DNA from: Pseudoips prasinana
Lineage: Eukaryota; Arthropoda; Insecta; Lepidoptera; Nolidae
Length of the DNA stretch: 64,000 nt
Reading direction: 5' to 3'
Assembly: GCA_951640165.1 (NCBI GenBank)
Contig: OX621240.1
Span: 3,918,713-3,982,712 of the forward strand
Shown: positions 11,041 through 21,800 of the stretch, piece by piece
Layout: every line of letters begins with the position of its first letter
Position numbering within the stretch: position 1 is the first letter of the stretch
Position numbers and translations under genes: made by a program
Notes under the pieces: model-generated
Told to the model about the DNA's origin: nothing
What the model saw: the letters and a program-made list of their open reading frames with translations, nothing else
The model's database searches: none

Positions 11041-11225
11041 CCCCATCGCATCCCGTGGGCAGGCTAGAAGTAGACTCGACGGAATATTTACCAAAGGACT
11101 GGGCGTAGCTTCTTTCCGAGTACTATTACCATGTTACTGCGATCGCCAATCGTTCTGCGAAGCGTGGCCATTATGGCATATCTCCACATCATGATTCTTG
11201 GTGGAAGATTATGTCCAACAGTGGG
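11041..11225 (+). repeat. RTE-like LINE 3' tail
   Basis: It contains CGTGGCCATTATGGCATATC and GGTGGAAGATTATGTCCAAC, the plus-strand form of tails found in reverse at 36120, 43620, 60430 and 61750. Truncated. Confidence 0.6.
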
Positions 11226-11282
11226 ATTATTACAACTGCAGTGGATTCGTAGTTGATCAATTCGACCTTTACGAAAACAGGC

Positions 11283-11469
11283 CAGTGCCTCTAGCACGAG
11301 TTCCTGCAGTTTACTTACTCGATCACACGTACAGTTTCCTCCCATACATTGAGCACCAGCGCCTCTCGCGGAAACTATTAAGAACTAAAACTCTGATGCT
11401 CAATGTATGGGAGGAATCTGTACGTGTGATCGAGTAAGTAAACTGCAGGAACTCGTGCTAGAGGCACTG
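11283..11469. mobile_element. Palindromic MITE, family P, copy 1
   Basis: A 187-bp element that is almost entirely inverted repeat. The left arm begins CAGTGCCTCTAGCACGAG and the right arm ends CTCGTGCTAGAGGCACTG. Arms of about 80 bp enclose a short loop around AAACTATTAAGAACTAAAAC. A second copy at 14066-14239 has the same arms with its loop in the opposite orientation. No target duplication is clear in either copy. Confidence 0.9.
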
Positions 11470-12099
11470 TATGGGAAGTTAATACTACTTTTATTTTCTT
11501 TTCAAGTTCATGTTACATGTTGTTCAAGGATATCGGCCAATTAAGCTCCTTAAGTTCCATCTTCTATTTATGTTACTTCATTTATAACGCTGTGGAAAAA
11601 TTGTCTTTTTTGCGCCCAATGAAAATGACCTGTCCCAATTCCAAACTAAGGTCAATATTTAATAGAAATGCGGCTTTAGAGACTAGATTTATATAAACAT
11701 ATATTTATATGTATAGACCATGTCTAAACAGCTGACATCACGTTAAAGAATATACTTACATTATCGCTCTTACCGCCTACGTAATAAGGATGCTCGTTAA
11801 AACAGTATGTACCGGCAAAGTTGTGAAACTATGTCAGAGACCTACCAGGTAGCTTGAAAGCTTGAAAAGTATGGTTACCACTTCTTATACAAATAAGTAA
11901 ATTCTTCATTTCTCCCGCGACTTTGTCCGCGTAGATATTGCACTTAGTAATAATTGCTAACTTTTATTGATTTTTTTAGTTCTACTATCATGCTTTTACG
12001 TGTGAAGTTCTGAAACGCATTTAAATTAGTTTATATCTAGTAGTTTAAATATTTAATTTAATGTGACTTGTAAGTGGATAGTAACAAGATAGAACTAGA
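11470..12099. other. Intergenic sequence, no gene seen
   Basis: Fragments such as AAGTTAATACTACTTTTATT and TTACATGTTGTTCAAGG resemble sequence at 43250-43360, so this is probably old repeat material. Confidence 0.5.
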
Positions 12100-12520
12100 A
12101 GAATGTAGTAAGTGGTGATGAGAACGATTATTTGTTCTGACTAGGTGTAATTTATCTATAATATGTAGGTATGTATTTCGAAATATGTAAGTATGTATAT
12201 CAGTTGCCTGTTGCCTTACAGGCCCTGCCTAGTTCGGGATCAGGGCCTACACCGGCTAAGTCGCCGAACATCGATTTCTTAAATGGCGTTCAAATGAATA
12301 AAGGTTAAAAATGTCTTAATCAATTATTAAATCGGCTTCCATTAGCACATGTGACGTCGTAAATGGTCCGGAATCGATTTTCAACAATTGATTAAGTCAT
12401 TTTTAAATTTTGAATGAAAAATGACTTAATCAATTGTTGAACGCCATTCACGAAATCGATGTTCGGTGACTTAGCCGGTAGAGCCCCAGATGGCAGTATG
12501 TTCGTTATTCCAAGATATTT
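12100..12520 (+). repeat. tRNA-derived SINE, family B, split by a MITE
   Basis: The SINE body (TAGGTATGTATTTCGAAATA) and tail (GCCTAGTTCGGGATCAG) run up to about 12245. The tail resumes after the MITE at 12487 with ATGGCAGTATG. Joining the two flanks restores the usual family B tail. The head is decayed. Confidence 0.8.
12245..12486. mobile_element. 240-bp MITE, family Q, copy 1, nested in a SINE
   Basis: Long inverted repeats: the left end has ACCGGCTAAGTCGCCGAACA and the right end GTTCGGTGACTTAGCCGGT, with further pairing through GAATGGCGTTCAA and ATTGATTAAGTCATTTTT. The second copy is at 52403-52646. Flanking SINE bases suggest a 2-3 bp target duplication (CA or CAG). Confidence 0.9.
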
Positions 12521-12532
12521 ATTTATTTAATC

Positions 12533-12538
12533 TTTATT
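12533..12538 (-). promoter_or_regulatory. Candidate poly(A) signal of the threonine aldolase gene
   Basis: Minus-strand AATAAA about 270 bp downstream of the stop codon at 12806. Other AATAAA-like words lie close by, so the choice is tentative. Confidence 0.3.
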
Positions 12539-12805
12539 TTAGGCACATACAATGATAGATATAGTCCATAATTTTATAACGAAACTAGAGTAATGCCTCT
12601 ACTATAAAACGATCTTCACTGTCTTTTATCTTTCAGATTTATGCTATGCAAAGCGCTGTTAAAAACACCGTCAAAGCCAAAGTGTAGAAACCGATTTGTC
12701 ATCAGCTGTACCATAAGAGCTTATCGACTATTATATTATTATTTCAAAATTCCTGTCACCCCTTTTTATATAAAAGCACCATACACTTCTAAAAGTCTTC
12801 AATGT

Positions 12806-15800
12806 CTACTTGGCAGCGTCCAGTTCCCTGAACACGTAGGTTATTTTCATAATAGCGAGCCACAGGTCTTCGTCGTTGATCTCGCGGTGCAGAGTGAGGC
12901 GCACCGTCTTGTTGTTGAAGAGTACCACCTTGACTATGACGCCCTCGTCGTCTGGGGTCTTGCAGTCACCCTGTACAATCATTAAGTTAATCATTGATAT
13001 TTATTTATTAAAAAAAGACCGCCACCACGCTGAAGTGGGAATGGGCTGGACATGCTTCACGTATGCACCCAGACAGATGGGCGCAGATCACAACCAATTG
13101 GGTTCCCCAAATTGGCCAACGTCGACGCGGTAGGCCCAAGCGGAGATGGTGTGACGACCTGAACTCGTTTTGTGACGACTGGCCTGAAATTGCAAGAGAC
13201 TAGGCTTTTGCTCAGCAGTGGGACATTATTATAGACCAATAAAAATAAATTGGTTGTAATCGATGACCAAAACTTATAACGAACACCAACAACATAATAT
13301 AAGAAGTTATAGCTTAAGCTAATAATGTCGAGATACACACTCAAGAGTAGGTATTAATGTCCTCCTAGTAGAATTTAATTCTCTGCGCAAGATATATATA
13401 GTGCGCAAGTTCTTCGACTTTCTATTTCATCACTCATGATCCGATGGAAAGTCTAGCGACACGACGGGAATGAAGTCAGGCACGGAGGTAGTACCGAGGC
13501 AATAGCTTTACGTGCTCTCCGAGGGACGGGGATGTTAATACCGCCAACTCCCGGACTACGGGCTGATACTGAGATTTTTTTTTCTTTTATAGAATAATCC
13601 CAATATTTTTAAACCACCAAATCTTAGATATATTTTTAATCTATTCTTCACGCTAAACATAACCAACCCCAACGATTGACCTCCATATATTTACGAGTAA
13701 ATAAACTGTTATCCGCCGTAGTGTCAATTCGCATTTAACTGAGGGCGTATCTATCTACGGATTTGTTTGACATATTTTTAGCCCCATTACAACATTATTT
13801 CTTCACAAAAAAAGTCCAATAGTAGTGCCGTGAATGCCTGTTACATGTGTTTAGTAAGGAAATAGAAGAGCCTATATGCACATGTATCTTTGCAAGAATG
13901 ACTTAAGTAAGCACCATCAGTTGTTCGGCAGTCAGCTGTTTGTCTTATGATATCTTTGCGCACTATGATGCTATGGAGTTCTGGTACACACAGCTTCATT
14001 TCAAGCTTTACATTTCCAATATAAGCTGACCTCTCATTGTATGGAAACCCTATACGACGCGACTTCAGTGCCTCTAGCACGAGTTCCTGCAGTTTACTTA
14101 CTCGATCACACGTACAGTTTCGTCCCATACAGAGTTTTAGTTCTTAATAGTTTCCGCGAGAGGCGCTGGTGCTCAATGTATGGGAGGAAACTGTACGTGT
14201 GATCGAGTAAGTAAACTGCGGAACTCGTGCTAGAGGCACAGCTTATACTGGAAATGTACCTATAGCTTGATATGTAGCCGTGTGTACAACTGCTTAGGAA
14301 GGAAATCGTAGGACTGAACGCCCACCTGTGTCTCTGCAAGACTGACTTGGGAGAGCCGTGCTTGCACCTGCTCGGCAGTAAACTGTTTGTCTTCCGATAT
14401 CTTCACTAGCACTATGTTGCTGTGGATGCCTTCCACGTCCACTGAGAACGTCTTCAGGAACAGACCCTCGATTACTGAAACGGAGAGCTAAGTTAATTCG
14501 AATCTTCATAAATTTTTACAACTTATTATTATTAATCAATTTATTTCAGATTTAAATAATCCATAAGTACAAATAAAAATTAAATTCACAATACAATTAA
14601 TTATAAAATATTAATAAATAAATTAAATCCTGTACAATTGCGTTAGTAATATCTTATAAACTATGTTAGTCAACACCCATCGTAAGACGCATCCATTTGT
14701 GTTGGATTGGGCAATCGGCACGAGTAACAATCATCTGCAGGATACTGTTACTACTACCTCTCATACGCTGGAGTAAGGAGGCTACTTTCTCGCGTATAAT
14801 AGCAAAAAAGCCGTCCGTCCGAGGCTCCACAAACATCCCAGAAGCACTACAGAGCAAGGCAGCCGCATCAGCACCCTGAATATGTTGTTGTATTGGATAC
14901 GCAGAGCACTAGCAGCCCGACGATTGTAATTAACCCACAAGCTACTTAACTAAAAGGCTTGGCAGTACCTACGCCTTAAAACGATTTATTGATTTCTTTT
15001 TAGTCAATCTGGTCATGCCGGGAATGTGGCGTGGTTAGTAAATGTTTGCTTTGTACGCCGCCGGTCACTGAGTTGCAGCGCGGGCGCTGCAACTCAGTGA
15101 GCAAATTCAGCAAACATTGACAATTGAGCAAACATCATTTAGACTCAGAACAACCTCATAAGACACACACAGTTGTCCAGTGTTGGTGATCGAACCCAAA
15201 ACACGAGGGCGCCGAATAAGTACCTACCTACTCTACCTACCAACCGAGGCAACTACCTTAACCACCGCGCCGTCCACAGGTGTAATTAGCCCAGTTGTGT
15301 TTTTCAGTAGAAAATCAAGTAACTAAGGTATTTATATATTAAAAGCTGCAACGCTTGGATAATAGACGTCAGGTTGCAAGCTTATCGGTTTTCTATAGCG
15401 CATTCTCCATGAAACCATGGAGAATGCGCTCAAGACCTCCATGAACTTATCACTCCTTCCCCATTTTTTCATCGGACTACTAGGCGTCGGGAGGGTCTCC
15501 ACAGCTTTGTTGTTGACATCCCATTATGCCGTACGAAGCGCTTTGCTACCTCCTTCATCATACGCACGGCTAAGCAGTGGAACACCCTCCCGAACGACGT
15601 GTTTCTAGACTAATACAACATGGGTTTATTCGAGGCTAGAGTGAACAGGAATCTTATGGGTACGCGCGGTCCACCTGCAACCACCTCTTCACTTACCATC
15701 AGGTGATATCGTGGTCAAGCGCAGACCCATCCAGCATAAAAAAAGAAACTTGATCAATTAAAAAAGTTTTTATTTGATCTGAGGGCGAAATGTAAATTTT

Positions 15801-18800
15801 AGGAAATATATCACTTAAATAAATGACATTTTAAATTTATTGTACCTTTAGCGAGCCTCTGAGCTCGTTTGTGGTCAAGTGCGAGCAGTGGCACCACCTC
15901 GTCCAAAGCGACGATAGCCGCAGCAGCTAACACTCCTGCTTGCCGCATGCCTCCGCCCAACATCTTGCGCATGCGACGTGCTCTGCAAATACATTGGTTT
16001 TTAATTTCGAACAGCAGTAGTTTTACTCCTTATTGACCGAATTTAAAAACAAGATGATTCACATTTCGACTGTAGGTAGGTACCTAAATTATTTTACGAT
16101 TTGACCCTTGTTTGTAAACCAATTTTGATAATTACCTTTTGCGATATGAAATGCTTCCTTTATGGTTCCATATAGGTACAAACGTCAGCACATCCAGCTA
16201 CCCCAATCTGTCAAATTTCTTTTATAGATTTTCAACTTTATCACATAACTATAAGGTTCACTTTCAATTGGGGAAATTTGACAGGTTGGGGTAGCTTGAT
16301 GTGCTGGCGTCTGTACATTTATTGAAGTAGGTTCCTGTTATAAAGCAAATTTGAATTCAGTTATATGGCAGTTTCGACTGGTATATTTGTCTAGTGTTTA
16401 GTGACCCTGACTGATAAGCCAGAGGTCGTGGGTTCAATCCCCAAACAAACCCTTGTATGATGAGCATGAGTTTTTCTCCTTCATTCGCTCTAGTGTAAAA
16501 TGCTATTTTATTATCTCTCCCTAATATACCTCGTATGAAAGAAACACAAATCTAATTTATATGCGCACATAATTAGTCCACAGAGCATAACATGTCGCTT
16601 ATTTATGGTCAGTATTTCGCGCCAAAACCCAAATGTCACAACTAAAGATGTCTTACCTTTCACATATTTGTTTTTTTTTCATTTGTGATTGTATGTTGTT
16701 GGCAATGGAAACCTATTTGTCAAGGCAATGGAAACCTATTTGGCGCCAACGCGGAAAAAGACGCATCGATGCTAAGTTCTATTTTCAATAACTGGTGTAA
16801 ATCGAGTTTTTATGTGTAAATATGGTTCATTTTTAGACATAGGTAACATCTTCGACAACGTACACAAGTGGAGGAAAGTCCGATATTGCCGTGAATTATA
16901 TGATTTTCCGTGTTGTAACCAAAACTCCATAAAAGCCTCTAGTAAAGTCTCCACTGCTTTACTGGGGTTGGACAAGGACTATGTATGACTTGACTGTGAC
17001 GGACTTTACTTGACAGTGACGGAAATAAATGATATAAAAATATATTTACTGAAGGCTCATAAGGCCAAAGAATCCAGAGTCGTAAAACGGAATAAAAAAA
17101 AAGTCAAGCTATTTCGTATTTATAATAATAGGACACTATTTTGATTCAATATACTCATGATAATTGTAACCTATTGTTTAGTAGGACATGCGGGTGCGAT
17201 GACTGCAGATAAACGTGCTAGGAGATAGATAGTAAGTGCATCTCATTACGTAGGGCTCGTTTGTGTAAATTATAATTATTAAATCATAAACATATGGCCA
17301 ACTTGCGCTTGCGCTCACTCCGGAGTACCTACCTACGCAATTGTCGCGTATTAGCAAAAATAATGGTAAGTACCTATAGGCTTATGCTAGCGTCGACCTT
17401 TCCGGTAAGGCAAACTGAAATATTATTACTTAGTTGACTTAAAAGTTAATAAAACAAATAAATATTATGTCTAATATAGTTGGCCCCCTACGAGATGGGC
17501 CGATGATCTTGTGCGGATCACTGGAAACAACTGGATGCAAATAGCGCAAGACCGCTTTGGGGGAGGCCTTTGTCCAACTGTGGACCAAAACAATATTATA
17601 CCCAACAACCCCGTACCTATATTTATTTTTTATTCATTTATTCATACATTGCAGGAGGATGGGGGCAACGGTCGTCGTGGCTGGACAGTTTATATACCTA
17701 CTCCAAGAAAAAATATTCAAACATAAATTAGCGCTAGAATACTACCTATGTTTGTACATACGCACTCTTTGCAACAAACAACGTATGTATAGCCATGGTT
17801 CACACGCCGCCTCTCCTTGAACATAATTATAATGACGCAAAATGCGACACCTCGCATAAATTTTATCTTTCTAGTGGAAGACCTACCTACTATTTGGCCT
17901 ACTGACAGTCTGGCTACTTTGACCTGATCTTTAAAGAGCCCATAAAGTATGAATGTATGATGTATTTTCCTCCCCACGTGAGGAAAATACATCAGGGAAA
18001 CTGCCAAAAGATAAATATCAAAATACTTACTGACTAATAAAGTGATAGGACCCCACAACAGCCGACCCAACTGGCGCTGACAACCCCTTACTAAAGCACA
18101 CGGAGATACTGTCGCAGTCCCTCACCACTCGCTCAGGTTTCTCCTTGAGGTATTCACACGCGTTGAACAGCCGGGCTCCATCCATATGGATAAGTAGACC
18201 GTGCTTCTTGCAGAGGGCGGAAAGATCGTCCAGGAACTTGAGAGGTATGACCTGTAGAATTTGCTACTTTTGAGGAACAGAGTGTGTTATAGGTACCTAT
18301 AGGTAATGGGTTATCAGCTTGAGAGAGGCTTTTATCTTATTATTCAAAGGTCATTTTACCTTTGAGGAAATGAGACATTCATAAGCTGATCGGATCACTT
18401 TACAATCATCATCATCACCATATCAGCCGAAAAACGGACAAAGGCCTCCAGCGCAGGATCTCCACAATAGCCGGCGCTGCCCACATCCAACGTCTTCCCG
18501 CGACCCTTGCAAGATCGTCGGTCCACATTTTAGGGGGGGCCTGCCCACGCTGCGTCTTCCGGTTCGTGGTCACCACTCGAGAACCTTTCCGCCCCATCGG
18601 CCGTCGGTTCTACGAGCTATGTGCCATGCTAGGTTCCACTTTGCAATATGGGTTTATAAATAAATGGGTTGAAGGTTATCCGTGTTTTAGAGGCGGCATG
18701 CAGGTAAAGCTAGATGCTTAAATTATTTAAGGAAAGTGCTAAGGAGGGCATTTTAAGTTGTCGGTCGATTACAAGTGCTTAACTACAAGACACCGGAGCC

Positions 18801-21800
18801 TCAACTTATGATACAAAAGTAAGAAAAATAACAGTAAGTAACTAATGTACGATTTAGTAAGGAATGGTGACTTATAAAATTTATTGCAAACATAGGGCAA
18901 AGATGAAAATATGAAATGACAATTTTGGCACTATGCAAATGATGATTAACGCGTATATTGATAGTGCAGTTGAAATACAATGCATACTAAGTTGTTTCCA
19001 GTGTTAAGATGTTAGTTACTACTACATCAAACACTGACCTTGCCTCCACAGACGTTGTGGGTATTTTCTACAGCGACCAAGGAGGTGAGAGGGTCGTGGT
19101 CACGCGGTTTATGCCTTTGTGCACCCTTTAAAAGTTGTACCAGATTAAGTAGTAGGCAGACCATAAACTATTAAGTGCAACTGATATTAAGACGATAGTT
19201 GATTCAAATTCAAAGCTGTTGCTGTTAAGACTATGTCTATTTTTACAAAAATGCAATACACAATCGTACATTCTAAACTGGTCGATGATAAATTTCGTTC
19301 AACATAAGCGGTGGGCTTTAGCTTGTGCCGACCCTACATCTCATAGAACCAAAATTCTAAAGGAATAGGATCTTTTATAGAGAAGCAGACTATTCTATCA
19401 CGTCCCCGCATCATGGATATTCCGGATAAGAATTACCCAAGTACCTACTGAACAACTCCTGGCAAGCGCGTCCTTGTCGCGGAGTTGTTTCGCCCTTGAG
19501 TAGACCAGAATGAACAAGAGGGAAAGATCAGCAGGGACCTTGCACTGCGGAGTATAAAGTGAAACCGTGGCCCAAAGCTCAACTATAGTAAAAGCTGAAA
19601 TGAAGTTATCGGAACGGCTGAACAGGCGAAAGGAGAAATGTTATAAGGACGAGAACTTGAAACTTTCATATGAAAGAAAACATTATTTTAAATGAGCAAT
19701 ATATCCTCATCCTATCGTTTAATCTGATATGACAAAAACATTTTCTTATGTTTTCAACTTGCAGTATAGTTGGATTAGTACTACATTAACCTATTTTAAG
19801 TTGCGATGTGCAAGAATTAGTACAAGTTGGGATGAATTGAATCGTATCATAGTTCCTAATTTCAGTTTATCCTAAATACGCCAAAAGAATCTCTTTGAGT
19901 CATACTTGTCGTGAATTGCTATTTAGGCGTATGATACCTTGGACAGAGGCATCTAGAAGCTTTTGAAACGAGAGAGAGAATCTTGAAAACGCGTTCCGCA
20001 ACTCATTTGAAAGTTGTAAGTTAATCGCTAACCTTTCCGCCGCATACATTATGAGTATTTTCCACTGCGACCATAGAGCTCAGGGGTTCATGAACATCTG
20101 TGCCTCGGATCCTCTTCTCCAACTCATCCAGGTCGAAGGTGCCGTCAGGCTTGTTCTGTAGGGTGGATAGGAGAACACCTGCTACGTGAGAAGCTCCACC
20201 TGGATGAAAATAATTCGTAGATGCCTAAGTATGAGATGCTTCTTCAGAAAATGAGGCATTGTGTTTTGAAAAGATAACGTGGTTTCCGAGGACTGAGGTC
20301 AGCCTAAAATACAATATTTCCTCATCACATAGTTGTAGTAAAAATCAACAATATCGATCCATAATATATCTTAGGCCTGAACCAAGAATTTGACACACGA
20401 CAGAATAAAGTTGAGTTAGTCGTCCCGAAGCTTCAAATCGAGTACTGCTACATATTTCCGTACACCTTCACAACCCTGGTTGGCAAATAGATGGGCGTGT
20501 TAGTTTGTGAGGCAGATCCAAACATCATAATTGGATTAAGCTGATTTTTACAATATTCGTGTATTGGTTCTCTATAAAAAAAAAATTTTAGATTCCGTGA
20601 CAAAGTAGGTATAAAGTAAAATACAATACATATGAGCTGCAATGTTATATTTAATAATATAACATTGTAGCTCGCAAAAAACGAAACGTACGACAGAGTT
20701 CTAACTCTCGACAGGTATGCACCATGCAGCGTTATGATTGGTTATTGTTGCAATGGCGTGATACGTTTTGCCAATCGCAATGCTTTATTCCCATAAAGAA
20801 CTCGAACTCTTTCTGACGGGTTGTTTTCTGTATGATTAACTTGAACTAGTTTTGCACACTCATACTAAAGCCTACAGGTCACAATAGATAAGTAAACTCA
20901 TAGTTACAATGCAGTGAATTATTGTCCAACTACGGGGCAAGCCCTTCATCTCGCAGAGAGAAGATAGGCCATAGTTCCCCATCAAGAACATTTTAGAAAA
21001 CTCTTAGGAATGTTCTCCTTCGCCTTGGCAGATATTAACCACTGACTCCAATGCCCAACGGTAATAGTAGCAATGTAAAGTATCTACCTTGTTCATATTT
21101 GTAGATGTGTGACAGGTTGCCTACGAATGCCTCGGATCCTCGCTTATTGCAGTGCACCATGACTGTAACAAACAACATAATATGCATATATTAGTCCATC
21201 ACTGAAAAGACCTGCCTTCAAAATGAGGGCTTATGATTCTTCATTAATTTAGTTTGCAATAGAAACGAATTACACTAACTATAATTTTCTTTCGATCGAA
21301 CCGATTTCGATAATTCTTTTATCGAATCACAATACTTTAGGAATGTTCCCATTTAAATTTTGTTCCAATCGGTTGTCTATAAAAAAAGCTGAGATCGGTT
21401 TTAATTGTTTTAAACAGTATTTTTTTTATATATATATATAGTCTCAGGTAGATCATCTCGTGCGGTTTAAAGAAATACAGGAAACAGTGAATAGAGCGCT
21501 CATAGCTACGTGTTGCTACCGGCCCGTATACGATCGCACCCAGGCGTCTCGTGACATGCGTCCGTCTATAAATGGGTGACCGCTTAGTAATAATAATAAA
21601 GTCTTTGATTTCAATCACCATATTTAAAATTTGTTGCTGATTAATATTAAGTTAATTTTATTAAATTTTTATTTGCACAGTCTAATCGATTCCAACCCCA
21701 ACGTGGGTATAGGCCTCCTCCAGTTTCATCCAGATTTCTCGGTCTTTAGTTCGTACGATCCAGTTATTAAATATAATACCTATACAACATGTAACTTAAT

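Larger units (their letters stand above)
12971..14325 (-). other. Intron 6 of the threonine aldolase gene
   Basis: It holds an RTE-like tail (13015-13230), a truncated family A SINE (13390-13590), a decayed copy of exon 6 (13882-14020) and a palindromic MITE (14066-14239). No foreign gene is seen. Confidence 0.8.
15983..18030 (-). other. Intron 4 of the threonine aldolase gene
   Basis: It contains a 141-bp MITE (16176-16316), a SINE head (16385-16470), an RTE-like tail (17475-17600) and a short hairpin (17958-17994). No further exon is required by the splice phases. Confidence 0.8.
18252..20032 (-). other. Intron 3 of the threonine aldolase gene
   Basis: It contains the RTE-like tail above and a partial copy of exon 3 (19039-19110). 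Otherwise no repeat or gene was recognised. Confidence 0.75.

Noticed and set aside
11283..11469. 8-bp target duplication for the palindromic MITE
   Set aside because: Bases outside CAGTGCC and GGCACTG do not match (AAACAGGC-type on the left, TATGGGAA on the right), so none is claimed.
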